Assembly (NCBI GenBank): GCA_027485235.1
Contig: JAIXRJ010000011.1
Location: forward strand, 1-64,000
DNA: 64,000 nucleotides
Direction: 5' to 3'
Source: Comamonadaceae bacterium
Lineage (GTDB): Bacteria; Pseudomonadota; Gammaproteobacteria; Burkholderiales; Burkholderiaceae_C
The position numbers and the translations under genes were made by a program. Position 1 is the stretch's first letter, and each line of letters starts with the position of its first letter. Positions 46,419 to 54,796 of the stretch are shown in pieces. The notes under the pieces were generated by a model. That model saw only the letters and a list, made by a program, of their open reading frames with translations, did no database searches and was not told where the DNA came from.

Positions 46419-48929
46419 TTATCCCGTAATTCCATAGCGACCACGCATGTTGAGCGCCTGATTCACGATGCCCACCACCACTGCCTTGTTTTGCACCATG
46501 GCGGACTGGAAACTGCGCGCGTCCATTGCCCGCACGGAAAAGTTGATGTTGATTGGCGCTTGGGCTGTACTGCTGTCACCCCTGCCCGACGAAGCTGTTG
46601 TGACAGGCGACTTCCCGTTGGGAACGATCGTTCCTGCGCCATTGGGCACAAACCACTCTGGGCCTTGCTCACCCACGATGTAGGGCTGGCCACCGGCGAC
46701 AGGACCGCCATCAGCCTTGAACAGACCCGACAGAAAGTTTCCCGCGCTACTGAACATCCCTGGGAGCGACATGCCGCTGGTCGCTTGTGCCAGTGGTTTC
46801 ATGATGCTGTTTTGAATCTGGATGCGAATCAAGTCTGAGATGATGGAATTGGCCAGGCTCTTGAAGTCGACCTTGCCGGTCTGCACAAAGCTCACCAGCG
46901 CGTCCTCCATGCCCTTAAACGCATTCGTAAAAAGGCGCTCGGACTGGGCAGCCGCGTTGGTGACGGTGTCGATGTAGTTGTTGAGAGCTTTGGTAACGCC
47001 CCTCTCCCAAGAGCGCTCAGCCTCCCATCGGGCCTCAATCGCTTTGATCATGACCGCCGTGGATTTGACGGCTTCATCCCTCAGGCGCTGCTGGGTGTCT
47101 GCTGTTAATTTGGTGCCGCTTTGCTCGGCATCCCAGATCTGCTGCTCGACCGCGAGGAAGTTCTTACGCTTGACGTTGGCAATTTCCTGCGCCTGTGCGT
47201 TCATTCCAATCAGGTCGGTCTGGAAGATGTACTGCTCGTTGGCCTGCTCCAGGCTGTGAGTAAATGCATTGATGCGCTTTGTCTCATCGAACTTCTGCTG
47301 CGCATCGAATCGCTCATTGACAGCCTGGACTAAGGTTGCAGTTGACTTGGTGGCCTCGGCTCGCAATCTTTGCTGTGCCTCGGCGGATAACTTGGAGCCG
47401 TTATTTTCTGCATCCCAGATTTGTTGTTCAACAGCCAGGAGATTTTTACGGCCCTCGGTAGCCAGTGCCTGATCGCGTGCGTTCAGGCCAATCAAGGTGT
47501 TTTGGAATTCATACTGCTGGTTGGCCACATCCAGGCTATGGGCGAAAGCATCAATACGTTTGCCCTCGTCGATTGACTGAATGCTCGACACCGTGGCCGT
47601 CACCTTGGCCATGTCACCCAGGCGGCCTTCCTTCACCGCCAGCATGCGGCCTTTTTCGATCATGGCCTCGTACTTGCCCAGTTTGTATTTGATGGATTCG
47701 ACATTGAGCGAGTCCAGGTAAGAATCGAACGGGCTGGTTTTGTCGGGCCGCTGGTCAGGAACGGCAAACGAGCGCTTGGCTGACTCGACGGGCTTTTTCA
47801 GACCCGCATCACGCTGTGCAAACTGCTCATCGAGTTTGGTCAAGAACAGCGGCGCGGTCCAGATCTTGACCATGTCCTCGTTGAAGGACTCGGCGTGGCT
47901 CTTGAGGTCTGAGGTCAGCGTTGCAAAGCGGCGTTTGACCGGATCGAGTGACTTCTCGCTGATCATCTCCGCGCCGATGCCGTCCATGAAGGCCAGCACC
48001 GAGACCACATCCGCTCCGGTGGCAGCAATGGCGTTACCGGCAATGCGCACAATACGAACACAAGCGTCAAAGATGTCGATGAAGGCAGCCACTGCGCGCA
48101 AACCTTCACGCGCCCAGGTCTCAATCACGTTGTCCTGCTTGAGTTGCTTGGCGGTGTCGTTCAGTCGCTCGGTCATGCTGCCTGAAGCCAGCAAGGCATC
48201 TGTGAAGTCACGCATCACCGGCAGCAAGGCCGAGGCAATGGTGTTGTAGAGCGACTTCTTTCTGCCCTCCAAACGCACGAGGTTTTTCTCGTACATGTCT
48301 GCTTCGGCTGCCATCTCGGACGTGACCTTGGCGTTGAGTTCGCCGATCTCAGCCAAGTCTTGCATGAACGGAAGCAGCTCTGCGCCGCGTTTACCAAGCA
48401 ACATTTGGGCTGTGGCCACCGCCTGGGTGCTGCTGTCCATGGAATCGAGCTTTTTGGCCAGATCCAGCATGACTTCAGCCGAGTCGCGCAACTTGCCAGA
48501 AGAATCGGTGACCTCAACGCCCAGCGATTTGAACAAGTCAGACTGCTTTTGGCTGCCGCCTGCCGCCTCGAACATGGCTTTAGAGAGCTTTTGCAGCCCA
48601 CCACCGACCTCTTCCAAACTGGTACCCGAGAGTTTGGCTGCGGACTTCAAGCCTGAGAGGGCTTCCACCGTGGCACCGGTCTTCTTGGCCATCTGGTCGA
48701 GCTCACCCGCCGACGCAATCGCCCCTTTGATGCCATCGGCAAAGGCATCAAAGGTGTATGCCGCCGCCATGGCCATCACTGCGCCCTTGACCGCTTTCAT
48801 GGCGGTCTCCGACACATTGCCAATGGTGTCCATGGCTTTCTTGGCCATGAACTCGGCCTTGTTCAGGTCGGATTCAAAGCGAGCGACATTGGCCTCGAGG
48901 CTGACCACGAGACTGGCGAGGGTTGCCAT
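46419..48929 (-). CDS. Tail tape-measure protein
   Basis: An 836-residue protein, the longest of the tail module: coiled-coil N-terminus (MATLASLVVSLEANVARFESDLNKAE), a tape-measure core (GLKSAAKLSGTSLEEVGGGLQKLSKAMFEAAGG), hydrophobic stretches around 275-320, an internal tandem duplication of about 82 residues (each copy has RKN(L/F)LAVEQQIWDAE and TQQRLR/AQQRLR), and a C-terminus with GGPVAGGQPYIVGEQGPEWF, a common tape-measure ending. It sets tail length and takes part in DNA ejection. Confidence 0.9.
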   Translation of the reverse strand: MATLASLVVSLEANVARFESDLNKAEFMAKKAMDTIGNVSETAMKAVKGAVMAMAAAYTFDAFADGIKGAIASAGELDQMAKKTGATVEALSGLKSAAKLSGTSLEEVGGGLQKLSKAMFEAAGGSQKQSDLFKSLGVEVTDSSGKLRDSAEVMLDLAKKLDSMDSSTQAVATAQMLLGKRGAELLPFMQDLAEIGELNAKVTSEMAAEADMYEKNLVRLEGRKKSLYNTIASALLPVMRDFTDALLASGSMTERLNDTAKQLKQDNVIETWAREGLRAVAAFIDIFDACVRIVRIAGNAIAATGADVVSVLAFMDGIGAEMISEKSLDPVKRRFATLTSDLKSHAESFNEDMVKIWTAPLFLTKLDEQFAQRDAGLKKPVESAKRSFAVPDQRPDKTSPFDSYLDSLNVESIKYKLGKYEAMIEKGRMLAVKEGRLGDMAKVTATVSSIQSIDEGKRIDAFAHSLDVANQQYEFQNTLIGLNARDQALATEGRKNLLAVEQQIWDAENNGSKLSAEAQQRLRAEATKSTATLVQAVNERFDAQQKFDETKRINAFTHSLEQANEQYIFQTDLIGMNAQAQEIANVKRKNFLAVEQQIWDAEQSGTKLTADTQQRLRDEAVKSTAVMIKAIEARWEAERSWERGVTKALNNYIDTVTNAAAQSERLFTNAFKGMEDALVSFVQTGKVDFKSLANSIISDLIRIQIQNSIMKPLAQATSGMSLPGMFSSAGNFLSGLFKADGGPVAGGQPYIVGEQGPEWFVPNGAGTIVPNGKSPVTTASSGRGDSSTAQAPININFSVRAMDARSFQSAMVQNKAVVVGIVNQALNMRGRYGITG

Positions 48930-48937
48930 GGGGGGAT

Positions 48938-49285
48938 TTATTCCTTTTTGCCCAACAGAGCTGAGATCAATCGGCTGTGCGCCTCCGCATTTGGCGGTGC
49001 ATCGGCAACTTTGGTGGCGGCAGGCTCTGCCGTTCGCAGTCCCGGCATGAAGTCATCGGCCTGGTACGCGTCCTGACCTTCGCGGCGGTGGACGTTGGCC
49101 AGCGTGGCGCAGACCTGGCCAAAACCAAAGTCCGCTCGCATGTCTGGCAGGCCTTCCAGCCCAGCAAACGCAAACCACTCCGCTACCTGCTGCGAACTCA
49201 GGCTTGCGAGGAGATGGTCAGGGTGTTGGAATCCAAGGGTAAGGCAGAGTCGAAAGTAGAAACGGCGCTCGGGACGCCGCTGGAG
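48938..49285 (-). CDS. gpT-like tail assembly domain, made as gpGT fusion by -1 frameshift
   Basis: This is the second half of the tail chaperone pair. It is open in the -1 frame relative to the G-like gene and after the slip site reads ERRFYFRLCLTLGFQHPDHL, then SSQQVAEWFAFAGLEGLPDM, RADFGFGQVCATLANVHRRE; the WRADF-like segment with the following CATLANVHRREG is typical of gpT/DUF4035 proteins. The fusion runs 49641 to 48938 with a slip at 49285-49291, giving about 234 residues. A start inside (ATG at 49141) would lose the conserved first part, so the frameshift product is preferred. It ends 9 bp before the tape-measure ATG. Confidence 0.75.
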   Translation of the reverse strand, partial: LQRRPERRFYFRLCLTLGFQHPDHLLASLSSQQVAEWFAFAGLEGLPDMRADFGFGQVCATLANVHRREGQDAYQADDFMPGLRTAEPAATKVADAPPNAEAHSRLISALLGKKE

Positions 49286-49641
49286 TTTTTTGTGAGTTCC
49301 TCCACATCTGCGCCGGACAAGCCATTGAGCTTTTGCGCAATGGCAAAGACCCGGTCCAGTGCCGCGCCAGATTTGGCACCGAGCAGATCCACCTCGTCGT
49401 CCGTGAACAGACGCTGGCCACCTTCATCAATCACAGTCAGGCCCACCAGACGAGCACGCATATTGGTGAGATCAACCTTGCGGTCCTTACCCTCGCCACG
49501 GACCATACTGGCCTCAAAGGCATCACGCTCGCGTCCGTTAAGGCTACGAACTCGCACAGAGCCAAACCATTCAGGGACTTCGACGTCCTCTGTTTGAAGG
49601 TCGTTGGCGCAAAGTATTGCGGTTTTGGAAAGTAGTGTCAT
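49198..49641 (-). CDS. Tail assembly chaperone (gpG-like)
   Basis: A 147-residue chaperone: a beta-rich start (CANDLQTEDVEVPEWFGSVRVRSLNGRERDAFEASM) and VDLTNMRARLVGLTVIDEGGQRLF, matching the family of short chaperones upstream of tape-measure genes. It and its frameshifted longer form coat the tape-measure protein until the tail tube is built. The zero-frame product ends at TGA 49198. A GGAG site is 7 nt upstream of the ATG at 49641. Confidence 0.8.
   Translation of the reverse strand: MTLLSKTAILCANDLQTEDVEVPEWFGSVRVRSLNGRERDAFEASMVRGEGKDRKVDLTNMRARLVGLTVIDEGGQRLFTDDEVDLLGAKSGAALDRVFAIAQKLNGLSGADVEELTKNSSGVPSAVSTFDSALPLDSNTLTISSQA
49263..49291 (-). promoter_or_regulatory. Programmed -1 ribosomal frameshift site (A AAA AAC + hairpin)
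   Basis: On the minus strand, in the G frame, the codons AC[A AAA AAC] (49291-49285) form the canonical slippery heptamer. A spacer of 5 nt (TCCAG) is followed by a hairpin CGGCG (49279-49275), loop TCCCGAG, CGCCG (49267-49263). After slipping, the -1 frame stays open to 48938 and encodes the gpT-like domain. Confidence 0.85.
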
Positions 49642-49657
49642 GGGTACTCCAGAAATG

Positions 49658-49692
49658 AAAAAACCCGCCGAGGTTTTAGCCAGGGGCGGGTT
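49658..49692 (-). terminator. Terminator-like hairpin upstream of the tail chaperone gene
   Basis: Stem AACCCGCC (49662-49669) / GGCGGGTT (49685-49692); in the minus direction it is followed by a T run (GGCGGGTTTTTTC). It lies between the toxin gene and the chaperone start, only ~17 nt upstream of that start codon. It may terminate the TA transcript, or protect/limit the downstream message. A near copy of this arrangement precedes the capsid gene. Confidence 0.65.
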
Positions 49693-49734
49693 GGTTTGCG
49701 GTCAAAGGTCAGCTTCAGAGGCTGACACGGTTCG

Positions 49735-50004
49735 TTATAGATTTCGGGCTGCGTGATGCAATCTCAAAATTTCAACATCGTCGCCACGTACGCGGTAAAT
49801 GGCAATGTAGTTTTTGTGCAAGACCAGCTCACGCGTGCCGGGGACGCGGCCAGCCCGGCCCATACCAGGATGGGCCTGAAGTTTGGTCACAGCGGCCTGC
49901 AACTCCAGCACAAAGCTGGTGGCGCGGGTCGGGTTGTCTTTGGCGATGAATCCAGCGATTTCATCAACAGACGCGAGCGCCGCCCTAGTCCACTTGATCA
50001 ACAT
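49735..50004 (-). CDS. ParE/RelE-family toxin
   Basis: An 89-residue protein: IKWTRAALASVDEIAGFIAKDNPTRA, then MGRAGRVPGTRELVLHKNYIAIYRV and EILRLHHAARNL, the standard ParE/RelE-superfamily layout. ParE proteins act on gyrase, RelE on mRNA; which applies cannot be decided from sequence alone. The start is 3 bp after the antitoxin stop. The C-terminal part has a decayed second copy at 33634 in this window. Confidence 0.85.
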   Translation of the reverse strand: MLIKWTRAALASVDEIAGFIAKDNPTRATSFVLELQAAVTKLQAHPGMGRAGRVPGTRELVLHKNYIAIYRVRGDDVEILRLHHAARNL

Positions 50005-50007
50005 GAA

Positions 50008-50244
50008 TCAAGTGCCGTATTTGGCAAATACCGCTTTGACCTGCTTGTCGGTTGCGAATTCGCCTGCATCGGCCTCCTTGATGCCTTCGTGAATGTCACG
50101 AATCTGCCAGGATTCACTTTGCACATAGTTGGTCAGCGCATCGATGGCCAGAAAGCTCTTGGTCCGGGCGGTCGCCTTGGCCAGCTCTTCGATCTGGTTG
50201 TAAAGCGCCTCGGGCAGGCGTACGTTGATGGTTCTGGCGGTCAT
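50008..50244 (-). CDS. Ribbon-helix-helix antitoxin
   Basis: A 78-residue protein whose start (TINVRLPEALYNQIEELAKATARTKSFLAIDALTNYV) is a ribbon-helix-helix DNA-binding domain of the CopG/ParD type; the rest (IHEGIKEADAGEFATDKQVKAVFAKYG) should bind the toxin. It would bind its own promoter. AGGAG precedes the ATG by about 9 nt. The cassette stands inside the tail operon between the tube and chaperone genes. Confidence 0.85.
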   Translation of the reverse strand: MTARTINVRLPEALYNQIEELAKATARTKSFLAIDALTNYVQSESWQIRDIHEGIKEADAGEFATDKQVKAVFAKYGT

Positions 50245-50276
50245 GTTGTAACACTCCTATGCATGTGTAATACAAC
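50245..50276 (-). promoter_or_regulatory. Putative autoregulatory operator of the toxin-antitoxin genes
   Basis: GTTGTA (50245-50250) and TACAAC (50271-50276) are inverted, with the ACAC/GTGT that follow inside also pairing. It covers the ribosome-binding site and lies right before the antitoxin ATG, where RHH antitoxins normally bind. The sequence between this and the tail-tube stop has no gene. Confidence 0.5.
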
Positions 50277-50353
50277 CCATTATTCGCTTCACAAAGCCAA
50301 AGGTCAAGGCGGACCGCTTCTTCCCTGAGCAAGAGCCCTTCAGGACCAGGTAT

Positions 50354-51001
50354 TTAAGCCCAGGTGATTGAGCCAGAGATGCGCAGTTCTGCCGAGCGCC
50401 GGATCGCCTGGTCCACCGCGCCCTGGCTGTTGAATTTCTTCACGTAGGCGGTAAAGGTTGCGGTATTTCCGTTTGGCAGAAGTAACTTGAAGCTCTTGGC
50501 CACACCGGTGACAAGCGCAGTCATCAGAGCCAATTGGCCTGCGTCGCTATTGTCCTGATCGACCTCGATGGCAAAGGCACCCGGATCAAAGAGACCCAGG
50601 ATGAATTCCTTGGCGGTCGAGTCAAAGTTGGTGCGCTCAATCTCGGAGGCTGAGCCGTCAAAGCCGCTGTAGCTCTTGACGTTGGAAATCTTGGTCCACT
50701 GCACAGGGGTTGTAGTACCGCCACTGGTGTAAGTCGTATAACCAGTCGCGTCCAGTCCAGCGAGGGTGACGATCTTGGTCGTAGGTTCGATGTACTGCAC
50801 AACAAAGCTGTTGCCGTTGAGTTGTGTGGTGCCAACGACGCCAGAGATGGTAATCACATCACCCTTGTTCAATGCCGTGACCGCTGAGAGCGTGACCCGG
50901 CAAGGGTTGGTGAGAGAGACGGCGGTGATAGTGAGCGCCGACCCGGTGGTCGTGCCGATACTGACCGTGGAACCTTGGGCAGAGATGGCTGTGCTTGGCA
51001 T
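50354..51001 (-). CDS. Major tail tube protein
   Basis: A 215-residue protein with the expected tube-protein features in the second half (WTKISNVKSYSGFDGSASEIERTNFDSTAKEF, VDQDNSDAGQ, NGNTATFTAYVKKFNSQGAVDQAIR) and an inserted Ig/ubiquitin-activating-like beta segment in the first half (LTNPCRVTLSAVTALNKGDVITISGVVG). It forms the hexameric rings of the non-contractile tail. Confidence 0.8.
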   Translation of the reverse strand: MPSTAISAQGSTVSIGTTTGSALTITAVSLTNPCRVTLSAVTALNKGDVITISGVVGTTQLNGNSFVVQYIEPTTKIVTLAGLDATGYTTYTSGGTTTPVQWTKISNVKSYSGFDGSASEIERTNFDSTAKEFILGLFDPGAFAIEVDQDNSDAGQLALMTALVTGVAKSFKLLLPNGNTATFTAYVKKFNSQGAVDQAIRRSAELRISGSITWA

Positions 51002-51031
51002 GGGGTTCTCCTAAAAGTTATGGCCTGATAA

Positions 51032-51370
51032 TTAATTCCAGATCGAAAAATCCAAAATCACCCGGTGCAGCGATGCCTCAGGTTCGAATTGGTCTTGCTC
51101 AAGGACCAAAACGTGGGTGATGGCGCTGCTTTTGATGGCGGCCTTGACCGTCTCGGCCAAGGCAACGGCAGCGGCATAGGTGGTGTCAAAGCAGTCCACC
51201 TGCAGGCGGGTGTTTTGAACGGGTGCGCCGTCGGCCAGGGTGTTTTCTGGTGCGCTGGAAACGCGGGCATAGACCACGTAGGGCTTTGACACGTTGTTGG
51301 GCGCAACGTTCGGAAACACCCTTCCCCCGGCCAGACCTGCGAGGGCCGCAAAAAGGTCTTGTTGAATCAT
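51032..51370 (-). CDS. Tail completion protein, DUF3168-like
   Basis: A 112-residue protein: KPYVVYARVSSAPENTLADG, then RLQVDCFDTTYAAAVALAETVKAAI fits the DUF3168 (gpU/tail terminator) family, which caps the tail tube where it meets the head. It lies 8 bp after the gp10 gene and before the tube gene, the usual place. Confidence 0.75.
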   Translation of the reverse strand: MIQQDLFAALAGLAGGRVFPNVAPNNVSKPYVVYARVSSAPENTLADGAPVQNTRLQVDCFDTTYAAAVALAETVKAAIKSSAITHVLVLEQDQFEPEASLHRVILDFSIWN

Positions 51371-51378
51371 TTTTTGAT

Positions 51379-51864
51379 CTACTTTTTCAATTCACGTGCG
51401 GCTTGTTCAATGCGCGCGGCAAGTCGGGTCTTGATGGCCATCAGCGCATCGTTTTTCTTCATGTCAAAAGCAGGCCTCAGAAAGGGGCGCGCGGACATCT
51501 TTACGGTCCCGAACTCCACAAAACGCCAGTACCAAGCGTCTTGCGAGAGGTTGCCCTTTTTGCCTTGCTTGCGGTACTTCTTGCCATGCCGAACCGTGAC
51601 AAAGAAGGTCTGCTTGTTCTTGTTCGACAACTCGGGAATTTGTTTCAAAATCACCGAGCGCTTCAAGGTCCCGGGTGGCGGCTGATTGGGCCCCAGATCG
51701 CCCGTGGCAACAGGTGCTTGCAACTTGGCCTCATCCCGAATCACCTTGGCTCCGGCATAGACCGCTGCACGCAGGCCGTTCTTGGCCACACGGGCAGGCA
51801 ACTCTTTTAAAGCCTTGGCCAAAGCATCAAGGCCCTCAATCTGAACGCTCTCGTACTTAGCCAT
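51379..51864 (-). CDS. HK97 gp10-like neck/tail component
   Basis: A 161-residue protein with IEGLDALAKALKELPARVAKNGLRAAVYAGAKVIRDEAK, and the later FVEFGTVKMSARPFLRPAFD, both diagnostic of the HK97-gp10 family found between head-closure and tail-terminator genes. Basic overall. It starts directly at the end of the head-closure gene (1-bp boundary). Confidence 0.85.
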   Translation of the reverse strand: MAKYESVQIEGLDALAKALKELPARVAKNGLRAAVYAGAKVIRDEAKLQAPVATGDLGPNQPPPGTLKRSVILKQIPELSNKNKQTFFVTVRHGKKYRKQGKKGNLSQDAWYWRFVEFGTVKMSARPFLRPAFDMKKNDALMAIKTRLAARIEQAARELKK

Positions 51865-52209
51865 TCAATCTAGCCCCTCGGAAGCCAGTAGCGTGACCAG
51901 GACATTGCCCTCATCCTCGTTCAACGCCGCGTGGATGTTGAAGATCCGGGCTTTGTAAAGTGCTCGGTAACCGGATACCACGCGGGTATCCGAGAGACTT
52001 GCCTGATAACGCACCGTAATTTGGTGCGAGATTTCGCTGGCCATGCGCTGCGCGCTTGTCCGCTCGCGGCCCGTCAAGGGCTGTATGTCGGCCCAAATAG
52101 TGGCCACATTCAGCCAAGTGCGGACCGGACCGCCGTAGCTGTCTTGCGCATTGCTAAGTCGCTGCAAGGTAATGCGCCGGTTTAGCTGACCCGCTCGTAT
52201 TGAACTCAT
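51865..52209 (-). CDS. Head closure / head-tail adaptor protein
   Basis: About 114 residues from ATG 52209 (MSSIRAGQLNRRITLQR), which has GAGGG 8 nt upstream; the frame is open to 52260. The motif LNRRITLQRLSNAQDSYGGPVRTW and TVRYQASLSDTRVVSGYRAL identify the SPP1 gp16/HK97 gp7-like head-closure family, which seals the connector after packaging. Confidence 0.8.
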   Translation of the reverse strand: MSSIRAGQLNRRITLQRLSNAQDSYGGPVRTWLNVATIWADIQPLTGRERTSAQRMASEISHQITVRYQASLSDTRVVSGYRALYKARIFNIHAALNEDEGNVLVTLLASEGLD

Positions 52210-52219
52210 GGCATAGCCC

Positions 52220-52843
52220 TCATACAAAAGCGACCTTGTAGGGGTCAAGCAAACCATCAACGAATGAAAGCGCTTCCACCCGGCCGCGACTCAGAACTGC
52301 AATTTCTTCGCGGTGGGCATAAAGGCTGCCAACACGCAACTTGATCCAGCTCTTGATTCCCTCTGGCACCTGGGCGGCACTGCCATACCCGGCATCGAAG
52401 GTGACCGATACCGCGCCAATCTGCGGCAAGCAAGTTGGCCAGATCTGACCAAATACGGGAGTGATGCGTGCTGGCTCACAGGCGGCGTCCACCGTGTAGG
52501 TGGCGGCAGGCATGACCTGCAGCGCAGATCCCATGTCCAGGTAGTTAATCGAGACGACAGACTGCACCGGCGTCTTGAACAACAAAATGGCATGCCCGGG
52601 CAAGCTGAAAGCTTGACCTGCGGGTACGCCCATCAGAGACGGTCCGGGAAAGCAATCGAGCACTTGCTTCCAGCGGGCGGTGGTGAACTGCCTGCCGGTC
52701 AGGGTCTCAGCTGCTTGCCGGGCCGCAGTGATGAGCGATGCGATCAGCATGTCATCCTCGTCAAAATCCACCCGCAGATGGAGTTTGGCTTCCCACAGGG
52801 ACACCGGCTCCTCTGAAGGTGGTGTGACGAGTTGCAATGGCAT
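52220..52843 (-). CDS. Head-tail connector protein (gp6-like)
   Basis: A 207-residue protein: VSLWEAKLHLRVDFDEDDMLIASLITAARQAAE is the standard start of gp6-like connectors, followed by VVSINYLDMGSALQ and PEGIKSWIKLRVGSLYAHRE. It forms the adaptor ring on the portal. The stop of the preceding gene is right before its ATG. Confidence 0.85.
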   Translation of the reverse strand: MPLQLVTPPSEEPVSLWEAKLHLRVDFDEDDMLIASLITAARQAAETLTGRQFTTARWKQVLDCFPGPSLMGVPAGQAFSLPGHAILLFKTPVQSVVSINYLDMGSALQVMPAATYTVDAACEPARITPVFGQIWPTCLPQIGAVSVTFDAGYGSAAQVPEGIKSWIKLRVGSLYAHREEIAVLSRGRVEALSFVDGLLDPYKVAFV

Positions 52844-53290
52844 TTAGATCACCTGAACCACAGCAGCCTGATTGCTCACTTCCGCCGGTGCATAACGGGG
52901 GTTGACTCCGAGCAGCTGGGCCGATGTGATGCTGGCGGCCACGCCAACGGTCACTGCGAGGCGCACAAAACCAAAGCCGTTCACAGTGTCGAGTTCTTCA
53001 GGCTTGACATTGATGAGCATCTGTTTGTTGTCACCCGAGGCTTTGACGATCTGGGTGATGGCTTTGCCGCTGATGTCTTTGGCACCCGTGCCTGAACTGT
53101 CCAGCGCCTGCTGCAACTTGACATCGACCGTGGCAGAGGTGCCTAGCGTGCCGGTTTGCACGAGTGCCACAAATCCGAGGTGGTTGGCAGCAGATATCCA
53201 GCCGGTGTTGAGAGTGCCCACAGCTTGGCTGGCAGGGTCGATGGTGGCCAGAACCGAAAACAGCTCGCTGCCTTTTGCATTGGGATACAT
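52844..53290 (-). CDS. Head-associated phage protein of unknown function
   Basis: A 148-residue beta-rich protein between the capsid and connector genes. It has a regular pattern (IDPASQAVGTLNTGW, VDVKLQQALDSSGTGAKDI, NGFGFVRLAVTVGVAAS) often seen in prophages at this location. It could be a head decoration or head-fibre protein; I cannot assign a named family with confidence. Confidence 0.65.
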   Translation of the reverse strand: MYPNAKGSELFSVLATIDPASQAVGTLNTGWISAANHLGFVALVQTGTLGTSATVDVKLQQALDSSGTGAKDISGKAITQIVKASGDNKQMLINVKPEELDTVNGFGFVRLAVTVGVAASITSAQLLGVNPRYAPAEVSNQAAVVQVI

Positions 53291-53319
53291 CAGTGTTCTC
53301 CTTCAGAGTGCGCGGACGA

Positions 53320-54669
53320 TCAACGTGCGCCCAGTTGGACAAAGGGCGACATGGTCGTGCTGCCCTTGGCGGGGGAGATCGGCGCAGCGATCTTGGATTG
53401 GCCATCCATGCGGAACGTGGTGCGAAAAGCCGTGAGGTCCGCATCGAAGTACAGGTGCATGGAGGTGGCTGTTTGCATGCCACCGGCCTTTGTGATGGTC
53501 TGGTAGTACGACAAGTCGACGAGCAAAACATCCCCCGCAGCAGAAAAGCTGTTGGCGTGCTGGGAGACGAACACCGGACGCCCCAACAAGGTGCCGTAAG
53601 GTGAGGCTTGAATACCGCCAACATTCAAGCCCGTGGGCAAGTAAATCGGGTAGTTGCCCAGCATCAAGGTGAACAGTGCGGGCAGCACGTCGTTGTTGAC
53701 GATCCACACGGCCTTGCCAAACGAGCCCGGCGGCAGACGCGAGATCATCTTGGCCAAGTTCTGCGCCAGCAGGGTCTGCGTGGTCTGGCCTGATTCCTTG
53801 GCCACCGTCACAGTGGTGGCATTGGTCATGCAACCCACCGGCAGGCCCGTGCCAGAGCCGAACAAGATCGACTCATTGGTCTTCCAGCGAATGGAGGTTG
53901 CGATCTTGTCGGGCAGGTAGGTGGACAGCGCATTGGTGTCGTCCAAAAGTTCATCGGTCACCGGCACAAGGGCCATGAGCTTTTTGAGGCGCAGAGTCGA
54001 CAGACCCAGGACAGGCTTGGTACCCACGGCCGATGCGGCTTCACCTTGCCAGTAGGCTCGTATGCCGTTGGTGCCCCAGGGCGTGGTCTCGTCCTTGGGA
54101 AAAGCCATGGTGTTGCCCGTGATCTCGACGTTGTCGGTCATCGGCAGCAGGGAGTCCTCGCCCAGCGAGAGCTGGAAGATCTCCTGCGCGAACTGCGGGG
54201 GCACAAGAAAGCCGCCATCCTGCGCCGAGCCTTCACTGCCAAACGTGGCAGGTGCCACGGCATTGCGGCCAGAGCCAACCAGCAAACGGTCATCGATCGC
54301 GGCACCGGGGTTTTGCGCCTGACGCACGGTCTTGAGGAAGTCACCCACGCTCTTGAAGCCGTGTTTGGGGTCGGCTTCAAGGTTGTCGGTGACAGAAATC
54401 ACAGTGGCCTTCTGGCCATGGGAAATGATCGAATGCGCCGAGTGGGCTACGTTGACCACATTGGCCATTTGAGCCTCTTCGGCAATCAGGGCAGCCTCGC
54501 GGTCAATGGCAGCCGATGCCGCCTCGATCTTGGCCTTGAGGACATTGAAGGCAACCAGCTCTTCATCGGTCATGTCGCGCTCTTCGGAAACGGCGATATC
54601 GGTCAGGGCACGGGCATCCTTGACCAGGGTGGCTTTGCGAGCTTGAAGCTCGCGCAATTGCTTACTCAT
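53320..54669 (-). CDS. Major capsid protein, HK97 fold
   Basis: A 449-residue protein: a coiled-coil delta domain (LRELQARKATLVKDARALTDIA, to ~80) that acts as scaffold and is cut off by the S49 protease, then the HK97-fold shell (GGFLVPPQFAQEIFQLSLGEDSLLPM, LRLKKLMALVPVTDELLDD, RPVFVSQHANS, and the C-terminal DADLTAFRTTFRMDG). Length is typical. A strong terminator-like hairpin stands 18 nt upstream of its ATG. Confidence 0.95.
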   Translation of the reverse strand: MSKQLRELQARKATLVKDARALTDIAVSEERDMTDEELVAFNVLKAKIEAASAAIDREAALIAEEAQMANVVNVAHSAHSIISHGQKATVISVTDNLEADPKHGFKSVGDFLKTVRQAQNPGAAIDDRLLVGSGRNAVAPATFGSEGSAQDGGFLVPPQFAQEIFQLSLGEDSLLPMTDNVEITGNTMAFPKDETTPWGTNGIRAYWQGEAASAVGTKPVLGLSTLRLKKLMALVPVTDELLDDTNALSTYLPDKIATSIRWKTNESILFGSGTGLPVGCMTNATTVTVAKESGQTTQTLLAQNLAKMISRLPPGSFGKAVWIVNNDVLPALFTLMLGNYPIYLPTGLNVGGIQASPYGTLLGRPVFVSQHANSFSAAGDVLLVDLSYYQTITKAGGMQTATSMHLYFDADLTAFRTTFRMDGQSKIAAPISPAKGSTTMSPFVQLGAR

Positions 54670-54686
54670 TGGTGTTGCTCCAGATA

Positions 54687-54726
54687 TGAAAAAACCGCCC
54701 AGGCAGCAAGCACAGGGCGGCGGTTT
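54687..54726 (-). terminator. Terminator-like hairpin upstream of the capsid gene
   Basis: Stem AAACCGCC (54692-54699) / GGCGGTTT (54719-54726), followed in the minus direction by a T run (GGCGGTTTTTTC), then CATATCTGGAG, which includes the capsid ribosome-binding site. Its sequence and distance to the gene are almost the same as those of the hairpin before the tail chaperone gene (49658-49692). Confidence 0.65.
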
Positions 54727-54796
54727 GAGGCGCGACCAACGGGTCGCAGGTGGTCGGCAGCCCTCAACGGAGGACTGCTGAATTTGGCAAAAAGAT

